Below are positions 25,929 to 34,213 of a DNA stretch of 64,000 bases, piece after piece. The translations under genes and the position numbers were made by a program. The notes under the pieces were generated by a model. The model did no database searches and was not told where the DNA came from. It worked only from the letters and a program-made list of their open reading frames with translations. The number at the start of each line of letters is the position of its first letter. The first letter of the stretch is position 1. The DNA is from Anaerolineales bacterium (lineage in GTDB: Bacteria; Chloroflexota; Anaerolineae; Anaerolineales; Villigracilaceae): positions 186,001 through 250,000 of the forward strand of contig JAIXKJ010000001.1 of the NCBI GenBank assembly GCA_026928255.1, given 5' to 3'.

Positions 25929-25958
25929 ACTATACAATAGATGAAAGAGGGATGTCAA
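25929..25958 (-). promoter_or_regulatory. Consensus promoter for the Gld-like ABC operon
   Basis: On the minus strand TTGACA (25958-25953), an 18-base spacer and TATAGT (25934-25929), about 90 bases upstream of the ATPase start. Confidence 0.75.
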
Positions 25959-26005
25959 GCGATAGCGAACGCTCTAATACAACCTTAATTTAGAGGCAAA
26001 TTGGG

Positions 26006-26011
26006 TATAAT
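26006..26011 (+). promoter_or_regulatory. -10 box for the lipoprotein at 26039
   Basis: TATAAT, 27 bases before the ATG; a ribosome site AAGGAGAAG lies between them. No clear -35 element. Confidence 0.5.
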
Positions 26012-26038
26012 CGGCGCAACTTAATTAAGGAGAAGATA

Positions 26039-26449
26039 ATGAAGAAAAAATGGTCTATCTTTTTAGCGCTGTTTGCTTTGCTCGCCGCTCAACTCGCTTG
26101 CGCTGTCGGGGGCGAGCCGACTCTTTCCAACGTCCGCACGGCGAAGGATGAGGACGGCAAACAAACGACGACAACCTTCGGCGAATTGGACACGGTCTAC
26201 ATCGTCGCGGACTTGGCAAACGCCGCCGTCGGCAATAACGTAACCGCCCGCTTGTATGTGGACAAGGTGGACGGTTACGATCATGGTTACTTTGGCGGCG
26301 AATCTTCTATTGACATAACGACAACGGACGTCGGCTTGGTTTATTTTTACTTTGAAGCGCCAGACGGCGGCTGGGCAAAAGGCTCGTTTTATGTGGAGGT
26401 CTATTTCAACGGGACGTTGAATTCGACGGTCAACTTTACGATTCAATAA
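26039..26449 (+). CDS. Predicted lipoprotein, unknown function
   Basis: 136 residues. A basic N-terminus, a hydrophobic h-region and a lipobox LAAQLAC with the modified Cys at about residue 21. The mature part (about 115 residues) is beta-rich and acidic with repeated aromatic-Gly strands (GYDHGYFGGES; VYFYFEAPDGGW), suggesting one Ig-like or beta-sandwich domain. It is monocistronic with its own -10 box and a very strong terminator. No family recognised. Confidence 0.75.
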   Translation: MKKKWSIFLALFALLAAQLACAVGGEPTLSNVRTAKDEDGKQTTTTFGELDTVYIVADLANAAVGNNVTARLYVDKVDGYDHGYFGGESSIDITTTDVGLVYFYFEAPDGGWAKGSFYVEVYFNGTLNSTVNFTIQ

Positions 26450-26473
26450 GCGCGTGTTCTTAGACAGTTTGCG

Positions 26474-26503
26474 AACGTTCCGCCTAAAGGCGGAACGTTT
26501 TTT
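26474..26503 (+). terminator. Intrinsic terminator after the lipoprotein
   Basis: A perfect 11-bp stem, AACGTTCCGCC / GGCGGAACGTT, with loop TAAA and a run of six T residues. Confidence 0.92.
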
Positions 26504-26529
26504 GTTAAGATAAAATTTCGGCGGGAATG

Positions 26530-26771
26530 TCAATGCGGTCGGATAGGAGGCCAGACATTCGTCGGCGTTAACCGAGTTGTTTTAGTTGATGTTGGAGTAC
26601 GAGTTGGAGTCGGCGTTTTGCTCGGTTTAGAAATTCTGCTTGGAGTTGCGGTCAGAATCTGTGTTGAAGTTTGCATAACAGTCGCAGTACGAGGATAGGT
26701 TTTTACGTCGCGGTCAGGTCCGAGGTAATCCGCCAAAACGGGAACAACGAAGAAAGCCGCAATGCCTATTT
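26530..26771 (-). pseudogene. Remnant of a membrane protein gene joined to the ISH3-like element
   Basis: Beyond the terminal repeat of the ISH3-like element the minus-strand frame continues for about 80 codons to a stop at 26530. It encodes a hydrophobic stretch (IGIAAFFVVPVLADYLG) followed by a Thr/Pro/Ser-rich tail typical of surface linkers (TPTPTRTPTSTKTTRLTP). This looks like the 3' end of another gene whose 5' part is missing; the response regulator lies on the other side of the element instead. It could also be a short functional ORF using an internal start; I see no ribosome site. Confidence 0.4.
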
Positions 26772-27654
26772 TCAGTACTTCACGAAAGCAAAAAACAAGG
26801 TTGATATTGAATGACCTCAGTCGCTCCCCACAATCTCTCGATTGCCCGACCGAGCAGGAGCGCCAAGCGGCGCAGAGACAACCAAAAACGCTTTGGCAGC
26901 TGTAAAGGACGCTTAAGCGCGGAGGATAAATTTTGGCGCAAAGAAATGTAAAGGTTGAACAGGACAAAAGCCAGCCCAACCAGAAGTAAACGGATAACCC
27001 TTTGTCCAAAAACACCCGGCGGATGCGGATTTTGAGCGTTTTCAGGCGTTTAATCAGCCAGCGCACAATATCCGCCATTCCTTCGCCATATTCGATGAAG
27101 TGCAGGGCAACCCCATAACACCGATCATCTCGCACAATCGAGACGGCGGTATATCCATGAAAATGGGTCGTCCCCGATTTTGGCATGCCGCGCACAATTT
27201 CCTTTTTGTCTTCATACGACTGACCATGATAGGGGATCAGCGTCAGGTCAATCGCAATATTGAAGCCTCGCTTGCTCTTCCAAATACTCGGATGCAGTTG
27301 TTGGCGAAACATCCTGTTCAGCATTCTTTGCATCCCGAGCCGATTTGGCAGGGCGTCGACCAACACCTCCCGCAAGCGCTTGCCAGAAGGCGCTTCTTGT
27401 AACTCCTGGCAAGCCGATTCTATGCTCAAACGATGGACGTTGGCGTACGCCAGCGCGTAAATAATGTCATCGGCTGTGATGCGCGTATTCTTCAAATCGA
27501 GCGGCAGATTCTTACGAACTACTGCCACAAAGGCGGTTAAGATTTGCTCGGATTGGATTGTTCGGGTAATCTTGCTGGTAGGTTTGGGCGTGGTTATCGG
27601 TCTCCTTGGTTGGAACCAAGTTAACCATGTCCAAACCGTTTCGTGAAGTACTGA
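26772..27654 (-). mobile_element. ISH3-like insertion sequence, internally deleted, 883 bp
   Basis: Bounded by perfect 16-bp terminal inverted repeats: TCAGTACTTCACGAAA at 26772-26787 and its complement at 27639-27654. The transposase reading frame inside is an ISH3-family DDE enzyme lacking its middle third. No target-site duplication is visible: the left flank ends ...CTATTT and the right flank begins TTAAG. The right terminus directly abuts the stop codon of the response regulator gene (27655). Confidence 0.85.
26780..27528 (-). pseudogene. ISH3-family transposase, internal deletion and frameshift
   Basis: The first 177 or so codons (27528 to about 27000) encode the N-terminal domain and the first two catalytic acidic positions: IAIDLTLIPYHG and RVFLDKG. 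The frame then changes abruptly. In a second frame from 26992 to a TGA at 26780, a typical ISH3 C-terminus resumes at RLLLVGLAFVLFNLYISLR. An estimated 130-150 codons that should carry the catalytic Glu are missing, so the enzyme is dead, but the ends could be mobilised by a related transposase in trans. In the original frame, translation continues out of register through the element end into flanking sequence and yields a 332-residue chimera that is unlikely to be functional. Confidence 0.88.
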
Positions 27655-28377
27655 TTAAGGCTGCTCTTTATTGCGTTTGAAATCCACGAAGCGGTAGCCC
27701 ACTCCGCGCTCGGTGAGGATGTACTGCGGATTGGACGGGTCTTTCTCCAATTTTTGGCGCAGATAATTAATGTACAAGCGGACGTAATGCGGTTCGTCGC
27801 GGTATTCGTAGCCCCACACTTTTTGCAGCAACTGATCGTGCGAAACCACCCAGCCCGCGTTTTGCACGAGATGATAAAGCAAGCGATATTCCGTCGGGCG
27901 CAGTTTGACGAGTTTTCCGTCCAGCCAAATTTCGCGGCGTTCAAAGTCAATTTTGAGGCGTTTGTCCACCTCGATTAATCCGTGCATGCCGCCCGTCGCG
28001 CCCTCGGTGCGGCGCAAGACGGCTTTAATGCGGCTGACTAACTCGCGCGGGCTGAACGGCTTGGTGATGTAATCGTCCGCGCCGTTTTCCAGCCCATGCA
28101 CGCGGTCGTCTTCTTCGCCTTTGGCGGTGAGCATGATGACCGGCACGGCGCTGAAATCGCGGATGGTTTCCAGCACTTCAAAGCCGTCAATGTCGGGCAT
28201 CATCACGTCGAGCAGAATCAGGTCGGGCGTAAAGTCGCGGATGCGTTGAATCGCCTGTTTGCCGTTAAACGCTTCGGCGACTTGAAAGCCGTCGTGTTCT
28301 AAATTCATGCGGATAAAACGCACCATGCGCTCTTCGTCGTCCACGACGAGGATGCGGCGTCTGTCTAAATCCGTCAT
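27655..28377 (-). CDS. OmpR/PhoB-family response regulator
   Basis: 240 residues. The receiver domain (about 1-125) has the acidic pair DDEE (about 14-17), the phospho-acceptor Asp in [13 protein letters not shown] (about 58), Thr in [12 protein letters not shown] and Lys in [12 protein letters not shown]. The C-terminal winged helix (about 140-236) ends with the [10 protein letters not shown] motif of the OmpR group. No histidine kinase is encoded beside it; upstream are a phosphoprotein-signalling operon and an 80-residue protein with which it shares one base (TAATG). Downstream it is abutted by the ISH3-like element, so a kinase partner may have been lost or lies elsewhere. Confidence 0.92.
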   Translation of the reverse strand: MTDLDRRRILVVDDEERMVRFIRMNLEHDGFQVAEAFNGKQAIQRIRDFTPDLILLDVMMPDIDGFEVLETIRDFSAVPVIMLTAKGEEDDRVHGLENGADDYITKPFSPRELVSRIKAVLRRTEGATGGMHGLIEVDKRLKIDFERREIWLDGKLVKLRPTEYRLLYHLVQNAGWVVSHDQLLQKVWGYEYRDEPHYVRLYINYLRQKLEKDPSNPQYILTERGVGYRFVDFKRNKEQP

Positions 28378-28619
28378 TATTCCCTCACGAAGCCAATGAT
28401 CTTCTCTTCTTGCGAGTCGCCGAGAATTTCAATAAAACTCACTTTAATCAGGGGCCAGATGACCTTCGTCGTGCCGTTGTCTATATAATGCAAATCTTTG
28501 CCGTCTTTCTGGCGCGGGTTAGAGACGGTGATAATCGTGTCCGCCGCGTTGGGCAGTTCGTCCACTTCCCCCGCTACCGACGCTTCGTTTGCGATGTGTA
28601 AAATAACGGTGTATGCCAT
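28377..28619 (-). CDS. 80-residue conserved-looking protein of unknown function
   Basis: A short acidic protein beginning [20 protein letters not shown], with a [20 protein letters not shown] segment (about 29-48) and a [19 protein letters not shown] end. The alternating hydrophobic pattern suggests a small beta barrel or sandwich. A ribosome site GAAGGAGAAAACGG precedes the ATG. It sits between the FHA gene and the response regulator with a 16-base gap and a one-base overlap respectively, so it is very likely translated and part of the signalling operon. Not recognised. Confidence 0.7.
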   Translation of the reverse strand: MAYTVILHIANEASVAGEVDELPNAADTIITVSNPRQKDGKDLHYIDNGTTKVIWPLIKVSFIEILGDSQEEKIIGFVRE

Positions 28620-28635
28620 CCCGTTTTCTCCTTCG

Positions 28636-29148
28636 TTATTTCTCGATCAAAATTTGAATTCGCAACTTGCCCAGCGAGATAATATCTCCGTGCGAAAGTT
28701 TCTGTTCGACGTTCGGGCGCAAACGCGCGCCGTTAAGGAACGTGCCGTTGGCGGAGCCTAAGTCCATAAATTTGACGTTCGAGCCGCTGCGCTTAATCAC
28801 CGCGTGCAAGCGCGACACGCCTGCGGCGTATGCGTTATACGGCGACAAGTCCACGTCGGGCATGATTGGCTGTCCTTCGCTGATGCGCCCCAGCGTAAAT
28901 TCGCCGCTGCGCGAAGAAAGCGGCAACACTTGACCGGTATCCAGCAGGTGCAAATTTGCCCAAGCGTCCGCCCCTTCGACGGGTTGACCAATTTCTCCCG
29001 TTTTGCGTTTGCTGGCGGCTTTGCCCAAACTGTCGGTGCTGATATTTTGCGTGGAGAGCGAATCGCGTCCGACGAGTTGCGCTCCGCATTCGACGCAGAA
29101 CATGGCGCCTGTCATGTTGACGTGCTTGCAATTGGAACAAACAATCAT
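28636..29148 (-). CDS. Zinc-ribbon FHA domain protein
   Basis: 170 residues. The N-terminus is a zinc ribbon with two CxxC knuckles (CSNCKH at about 4-9 and CVECGAQL at about 18-25). A Ser/Thr-rich linker (about 28-55) offers phosphorylation sites. The FHA domain (about 75-168) retains the phosphothreonine-binding residues: Gly-Arg in FTLGRIS, Ser-Arg-x-His in VSRLHAVI and Asn-Gly in SANGTFLNGARL. It is the likely reader of Thr phosphorylation by the kinase encoded in the same operon. Overlaps the J-domain/VWA gene by 4 bases. Confidence 0.9.
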   Translation of the reverse strand: MIVCSNCKHVNMTGAMFCVECGAQLVGRDSLSTQNISTDSLGKAASKRKTGEIGQPVEGADAWANLHLLDTGQVLPLSSRSGEFTLGRISEGQPIMPDVDLSPYNAYAAGVSRLHAVIKRSGSNVKFMDLGSANGTFLNGARLRPNVEQKLSHGDIISLGKLRIQILIEK

Positions 29149-30632
29149 AATCTATTCTCCCGGCCGCTTCCCAACAATAAGGCGCGCGTTTTATATTTGA
29201 CGTCTTTGCTTCCCGATTCGCTCCAAGCGTTCATCGTTTCGATATTTTGCGCTTCGAGCAACGCCGTCTTTGCGACGGCGTGTTCGCCCTGCGCCAGCAG
29301 GTGAGTCGCTAGGTTTTGCAAATGGCGCGAGGCTTCCTCAAACTGCCCGTTTTGGACGGCGGCTTGCGCCCGCTCTTGCATTCGGTACAAGGTCAGCCGC
29401 GAAAGCGCTTTGACAATTTGCGGCGGCGGCGCTTCGTCGGAGGCGCTCTGTTCCAGCGGACGAGTCAGCCTGAGGCGCGAAGGCGCGGCGGGGTTCGGGT
29501 CTGCGGCGACGGAGACTTTGAGGAGCGCGTCGAGGATGGGCACGTTGCTTTTTTTCAACGCGCCCGATTCAATCACAAATTCAAACAAAACTTGCAACGG
29601 CATGTCGCGCGGAATGGGTCCCAAGCGCAGCGTCGAATCAATTTCAATTTGACCGACTTCCGGCTGAATGCGAAAGGCGAAGTTTAAGCGAATGTGTTCT
29701 TGTTCTTTGAATTCGAGCGTCGTCTCGTCCGCGTAAACGTTTTTGAGCGCTTTGAATTTTTCGAGCAAAAAGCGCTCGATGTCTTTAGGTTGAGAAACAT
29801 AAACGGACGAACCGCCGGTTTTTGACGCGAGCGAATCGAGAAAGATGTCGTTCCATTCGCCGCCCAGCCCCATGCCCGTAATGCCGACGTTCATTGCGGC
29901 GGCTTGTTCGGCGATCTTTAAGCAATTTTGTTCGTCGCCGTAGGTTTCGCCGTCGGTGAGGAGGATGATGTGGTTGACGCGATTCGCGCCTCGTCCGCGC
30001 ATGATTTCTTTGAAGCCCGCCTGCAACCCTTGATAAATCTCCGTTCCGCCCGAAGGCTGAATCATTTGGATGTTGCCTTCTTGTTTGCGTTTGTCGAGGC
30101 TGACCGAGGCGGGGACGATCACTTCGGCGCGGTCGCTAAACGCGACGACGCTTAACACGTCCTGCGGGCGCAAACTGCGGATTAATTGAATCGCCGTCGC
30201 TTTGAGCGTGTCCATCTTGTCGCCCTGCATGGAGGTGGAGCGATCCAGCACGAGGCAAAGATTCAGCGGCGGCGCGGGAAGCGCTTCCGAGTTTTTTTGT
30301 TCGGGTTCGACGTCTAATAAAACGTAGAGGAGCTGGTCTTCTTCAACTTGCACTAAATTCGGTCGGCTGAAAAGAACCGTGTGTCGAATGTGCGGGTTCT
30401 TTTCGATAATTTCCGGCGGCAACGTCGCGTCGTATTGACTTCGCCGTTTGGGGTTAGCGAGGACTTCGTAGGCTTGTTGAACTTCGAGAAAAAGTTCGGT
30501 CTCGCCCGCCGCCACATTTTTATCGGGGTGCAAGCGCTGGGCGGAAGTCAAGTAGGCGTGTTTAATTTCCTCTTGCGTCGCGTCGCGCAATACGCCTAAA
30601 ACGGAGTATAGATCCGGTTTGCTGGCGGACAT
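29145..30632 (-). CDS. J-domain / von Willebrand factor A domain fusion protein
   Basis: 495 residues. Residues about 6-66 are a J-domain with the essential HPD (RLHPDKNV, about 34-41), the element that stimulates DnaK. A VWA domain follows (about 115-300) with an intact MIDAS: VLDRSTSMQGDK (about 129-140, DxSxS), and LLTDGETYGDE (about 224-234). The rest is a beta-rich region and a helical C-terminus (about 395-480) that resembles TPR-like helices. No signal peptide, so it is cytosolic. This fusion in a kinase-phosphatase-FHA operon suggests chaperone recruitment to a metal-dependent adhesion-type scaffold; this is inference. Confidence 0.88.
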   Translation of the reverse strand: MSASKPDLYSVLGVLRDATQEEIKHAYLTSAQRLHPDKNVAAGETELFLEVQQAYEVLANPKRRSQYDATLPPEIIEKNPHIRHTVLFSRPNLVQVEEDQLLYVLLDVEPEQKNSEALPAPPLNLCLVLDRSTSMQGDKMDTLKATAIQLIRSLRPQDVLSVVAFSDRAEVIVPASVSLDKRKQEGNIQMIQPSGGTEIYQGLQAGFKEIMRGRGANRVNHIILLTDGETYGDEQNCLKIAEQAAAMNVGITGMGLGGEWNDIFLDSLASKTGGSSVYVSQPKDIERFLLEKFKALKNVYADETTLEFKEQEHIRLNFAFRIQPEVGQIEIDSTLRLGPIPRDMPLQVLFEFVIESGALKKSNVPILDALLKVSVAADPNPAAPSRLRLTRPLEQSASDEAPPPQIVKALSRLTLYRMQERAQAAVQNGQFEEASRHLQNLATHLLAQGEHAVAKTALLEAQNIETMNAWSESGSKDVKYKTRALLLGSGRENRL

Positions 30633-30639
30633 GAAAAGG

Positions 30640-31560
30640 TCATCCGATGAGTTGCGCGAGGATCACCGTAATATTATCCGGTCCTCCGGCGGCGTTGGCG
30701 GCTTCGACGAGGTTTTGGCAGGCGCGTTGCAAGTTCGGCGCGTCGCGGACGATGCGAACGATGTCGCTTTCGTTGACCACGCCCCACATGCCGTCGCTGC
30801 AAATCATCAGATAGCCGGGGAACGGGAAGGGAACGGTAAACACGTCCGCTTCTAAAACTTCTCCCTGCCCTAAGGCGCGGATGAGGACGTTGCGATGCGG
30901 AAAGTTTTCCGCTTCTTCTTGGCTGAGATGTCCGAGTTCTTGAAGGCGTTGAACGAGCGAATGGTCGCGGGTCAGCGCGTCAATTCTGCCGTCGGGCGAA
31001 ATCGAGTAAGCGCGGCTGTCGCCCACATGACCAATGGTTACTTGCTGACCTAAAACCAGCGCGGCGGTAATCGTCGTGCCGCTGCCGGGCGCTTCGCGTT
31101 GGATGTATTGATGCGCCTCCATAATGGAAGATTCCATTACCTCTTGCAAAGATTCTTGCAAGGATTGCGCGGGCATGCGAAAAAGGTACGGGTGAAATTT
31201 TTCGACAATATTTCCGCCGACGATGTGCGTCGCGGCGTTGCTGGCGACTTCGCCGAATTGATGTCCGCCCATGCCGTCGGCGACGACGTACAAACCGAAG
31301 GGAGCGCTGTCGGCGTTGCCAGCGAGAGTCGCTGTCAGCGCTAAAACGCTGTCTTCGTTGTGGTCGCGCTGTTTGCCTACCGATTGCCCCACGGCGGCGA
31401 TTAGTTGCTTAATCTCGTAGCGCGGCGTTTGGCTGGCGACGATCATTTGAATTTGTTGGTCTGAAAGCGGCGCGGTCGTCGCCATGTCCACTTGCTTTGG
31501 CTTGGGCTGCGTTTGCTCTTCTTCTTCCTTACCGCCAAAAAGTCTCTTAAAAAAATCCAC
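30640..31560 (-). CDS. PP2C-family Ser/Thr protein phosphatase
   Basis: 306 residues. A charged, Gln/Lys-rich N-terminus (about 1-50) precedes the PP2C fold. Metal-coordinating motifs are conserved: QRDHNEDSVLALTA (about 62-75), YVVADGMGGHQFGE (about 91-104), IGHVGDSRAYSI (about 174-185), MICSDGMWGVV (about 252-262) and GGPDNITVILA near the C-terminus (about 293-303). It probably reverses phosphorylation by the adjacent kinase. The gene is 11 bases after the kinase gene, with CTCCTTTT-type ribosome site between. Confidence 0.93.
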   Translation of the reverse strand: MDFFKRLFGGKEEEEQTQPKPKQVDMATTAPLSDQQIQMIVASQTPRYEIKQLIAAVGQSVGKQRDHNEDSVLALTATLAGNADSAPFGLYVVADGMGGHQFGEVASNAATHIVGGNIVEKFHPYLFRMPAQSLQESLQEVMESSIMEAHQYIQREAPGSGTTITAALVLGQQVTIGHVGDSRAYSISPDGRIDALTRDHSLVQRLQELGHLSQEEAENFPHRNVLIRALGQGEVLEADVFTVPFPFPGYLMICSDGMWGVVNESDIVRIVRDAPNLQRACQNLVEAANAAGGPDNITVILAQLIG

Positions 31561-31571
31561 AAGTTCTCCTT

Positions 31572-33479
31572 TTAGGCAAACAACGCATAAACGTGCCCGT
31601 CGGTTGAGCCAAAATAAACAATATCGTCAAAAATGGTCGGCGAGCCGGTGATTGGTCCGCCTGTTTCGTATTTCCAGCGCAAGCGCCCGCTGCGGTATTC
31701 TAAGCAGTACATGAATCCGTCCGCCGAGCCGATGTAGAGCGAATCTTTATAAATGACGGGCGAACTGCCGACTTGGTTGTCGGTTTTGAAGCGCCAAACT
31801 TCTTTGGAGTTTTTGCTGTCCACGCAGTAAACGAATCCGTCCGCCGCGCCGATGAAGATGTAGTCGTCGGCGACGGCGGGCGAAGAGACTGTCCCTTTGC
31901 CGAGTCGGAATTTCCAAATTGCCCAGCCGCTTTTCGCGTCGAGCGCGTAGAGCGTCCCGTCTAGCGAGGCGACGTAAACGGCTTGCCCTTTGCTCGTCGG
32001 CGAGGAGGTGATTCCGCGTTTGGCGGAGAAGCGCCATTTGAGCGAGCCGCGAAAGTCCACGCCGTAGAACGAGCTGTTTTCTGTGCCGAAGTAAATCATC
32101 TCGTTGTCGAGCAGCGGCGTGGAATGGATTTCGCCGTCGGAGCCGAACTTCCAAATGGCTCTGCCGCTGCTGGCGTTTACGGCGTGCAAGTCTTGATCTT
32201 CGGAGCCGAAGAAGAGATGCCCGTCGGCGATGCGCGGCGAAGAGTAAATTCGCCCTTCGGTGTGATACGTCCACACGAGTTTGCCGGTGCGCGAACTAAT
32301 CGCGTGCAGGTTTTGATCTTCCGAACCGAAGAAGACGTTGTTTTCATAAACCAGCGGGCGCGAAACGATTCCGCCTTCGGCGGCGTACTTCCACTGAAAT
32401 TTTCCTTCGGCGGCGTCGAGCGCGTAGAGGTTGTTGTCGTAACAGCCGATGTACAAAGAGCCTTGATGCAAAGTCGGGGCGCCGCGAATTTCATCTTCGC
32501 ATTTGAAATTCCAAATTGGTTTAATTGAATTGGAAATCGCGGCGGGGACGGAAATCGAAAGTTTGGAAAGCGCGCCGGTCTTTCGCGCCACGTTCATCAG
32601 CGCGTCTTTCATCTGCACGGCGGTTTGGAAACGCTCCGCCGTGTTGTAGTTTAATGCGGTGTTGACGACCGCTTCCAACTCCATCGAAACGTTGGGGTTA
32701 ATGCGGCGGATGGGGCGTTCGGCGAAAGTGAAGGGCGGCTCCAAACGCGGATCGCGGCGCGTGAGGGCGTGATGCAACGTCGCGCCTAAGGCGTAGATGT
32801 CGGCTAAGGGCGTGGCGTCGCCGCGATATTGTTCGGGCGGCGAGTAGCCTTCCGTGCCGATCATCGTGCCTTTGATTCCCGTTTGGAAGCGCTTGGCAAT
32901 GCCGAAGTCCACCAGCACCACGTCGCCGCTGGAATTGATCATCACGTTTGACGGTTTCATATCGCGGAAGATGATCGGCTCTGGCTGATGACCGTGCAAG
33001 TATGACAACACGTCGCACAGTTGAATCGCCCAACTGATGATTTGGTCTTCCATCAAAAAGCCGTCGGCTTCGTTGATGACGTTTTCAAGGTCTTTGCCCG
33101 AAACAAATTCCAGCACGAGGTAGGAACGGTCTTCGTGGGTGAAGAAATCGTAAATGCGCGGAATAGAAGGGTGTTGCAGCGCCGCCAACAAGTTGGCTTC
33201 GCGCTCAAAGTTTTGGACAATAGTTCGGCGCACCAATTCGTCGGGCGCCGAGTTAATCATCTCTTTCACCGCGACCAATTTCGTTACGTTCTTGAAGTGC
33301 GTGTCGCGCGCTCGATACACCGACCCCATTCCGCCGATGCCGATGACGTCTTGAATGCTGTAACGGTTAAGCAGAACAGAGCCCGGCAAAAGTTGCGGGC
33401 GTCCCGCTTTGCTTCCCAAGTCCGAGCCTGAGCCGTACGAGCCGATAGGAGAGGTGATATTTTTTGTTTCCATCCGCAT
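31572..33479 (-). CDS. Ser/Thr protein kinase with PQQ-like beta-propeller
   Basis: 635 residues. The Hanks-type kinase domain (about 35-300) has the glycine loop IGIGGMGSVYRAR (about 42-54), Lys in VAVKEM (about 69), the catalytic loop FRDMKPSNVMI (Phe in place of the usual His before Arg-Asp) and VLVDFGIAKRF. From about residue 330 to the end there are seven or so repeats of the pattern GSxDGxxYALDxxxGxxxWKF, a PQQ-type propeller. No TM helix is apparent, so unlike PknB-type sensors the propeller appears cytosolic. ATG at 33479 and a second ATG at 33473 are both possible. First gene of the signalling operon, divergent from the phosphoesterase. Confidence 0.92.
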   Translation of the reverse strand: MRMETKNITSPIGSYGSGSDLGSKAGRPQLLPGSVLLNRYSIQDVIGIGGMGSVYRARDTHFKNVTKLVAVKEMINSAPDELVRRTIVQNFEREANLLAALQHPSIPRIYDFFTHEDRSYLVLEFVSGKDLENVINEADGFLMEDQIISWAIQLCDVLSYLHGHQPEPIIFRDMKPSNVMINSSGDVVLVDFGIAKRFQTGIKGTMIGTEGYSPPEQYRGDATPLADIYALGATLHHALTRRDPRLEPPFTFAERPIRRINPNVSMELEAVVNTALNYNTAERFQTAVQMKDALMNVARKTGALSKLSISVPAAISNSIKPIWNFKCEDEIRGAPTLHQGSLYIGCYDNNLYALDAAEGKFQWKYAAEGGIVSRPLVYENNVFFGSEDQNLHAISSRTGKLVWTYHTEGRIYSSPRIADGHLFFGSEDQDLHAVNASSGRAIWKFGSDGEIHSTPLLDNEMIYFGTENSSFYGVDFRGSLKWRFSAKRGITSSPTSKGQAVYVASLDGTLYALDAKSGWAIWKFRLGKGTVSSPAVADDYIFIGAADGFVYCVDSKNSKEVWRFKTDNQVGSSPVIYKDSLYIGSADGFMYCLEYRSGRLRWKYETGGPITGSPTIFDDIVYFGSTDGHVYALFA

Positions 33480-33587
33480 CCATCCAAAGTTGAATTATAA
33501 GGGTTTTTTCATTCTCTGGCTATTGCAATTTCAAAAGCGCAAGTTTCTGGCTTGTCAGCAAACGTTTTCTACGGCAAAATCAGGGCG

Positions 33588-34211
33588 ATGAAGATTTTGG
33601 CGGTCAGCGATCAAGTCGTCGAGCGGATTTACCCCCTAGCCGCAAGCGGGCATTTCAACGGAGTCGAACTGATTCTTGGATGCGGCGATCTGCCCTATTC
33701 CTACCTTGAATATCTAGTTACGATGATTCACGCGCCGCTTTTCTACGTCCCAGGCAATCACGACCCCGACTTTAATTCGCGCGACAGCCGCGCCAAAGCG
33801 GAAGGCGGCGCCAACCTCGACTTGAAACTGACGCGACACCCCAAAGCCTTAATCGGCGGCTTTGGCGGCTCGGTGCGCTATCGCCCCGACGGCGTGAATC
33901 AATACACGCAAGGCGAAGCCTATCGGCGGGCGTTTCGTCTGGCGGCGGCGCTGACGGCGAATCGTCTCAAAGGCGGGGGCGGTTTAGACATCCTCATCAG
34001 CCACTCGCCGCCCTTCGGCGTCCACGACGACAGCGACCAAGCGCATCAAGGCTTGAAGGCGTTGAATTGGCTCGTCCGTTTTGCCAAACCGCGTTATCAT
34101 CTTCACGGACACACGCATTTTTATCGCAACAACGTCGGGCAAAGCGAAACGCAGGTCGGCGGCACGAAAGTCATCAACGTCTATCCTTACAAGGTTATCG
34201 AAATCGAGTAA
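33588..34211 (+). CDS. Calcineurin-like metallophosphoesterase
   Basis: 207 residues from the ATG at 33588; an earlier in-frame ATG at 33552 would add 12 residues with no support. Motifs: GCGDLPYSYLEYL (about 30-42), the Asn-His-Asp metal motif PGNHDPDF (about 55-62), ISHSPPFGVHDD and the terminal GHTHFYRNN (about 179-187). A binuclear metal phosphoesterase of unspecified substrate (nucleotide, protein or lipid). The first metal motif is GCGD rather than the common DxH, so only part of the canonical ligands can be assigned with certainty. Closely followed by the ParB-like gene. Confidence 0.82.
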   Translation: MKILAVSDQVVERIYPLAASGHFNGVELILGCGDLPYSYLEYLVTMIHAPLFYVPGNHDPDFNSRDSRAKAEGGANLDLKLTRHPKALIGGFGGSVRYRPDGVNQYTQGEAYRRAFRLAAALTANRLKGGGGLDILISHSPPFGVHDDSDQAHQGLKALNWLVRFAKPRYHLHGHTHFYRNNVGQSETQVGGTKVINVYPYKVIEIE

Positions 34212-34213
34212 TT

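Noticed and set aside
26761..27665. Target-site duplication around the ISH3-like element
   Set aside because: The flanks (CTATTT and TTAAG) do not match over 4-8 bases; only a two-base TT is shared, which is not significant.
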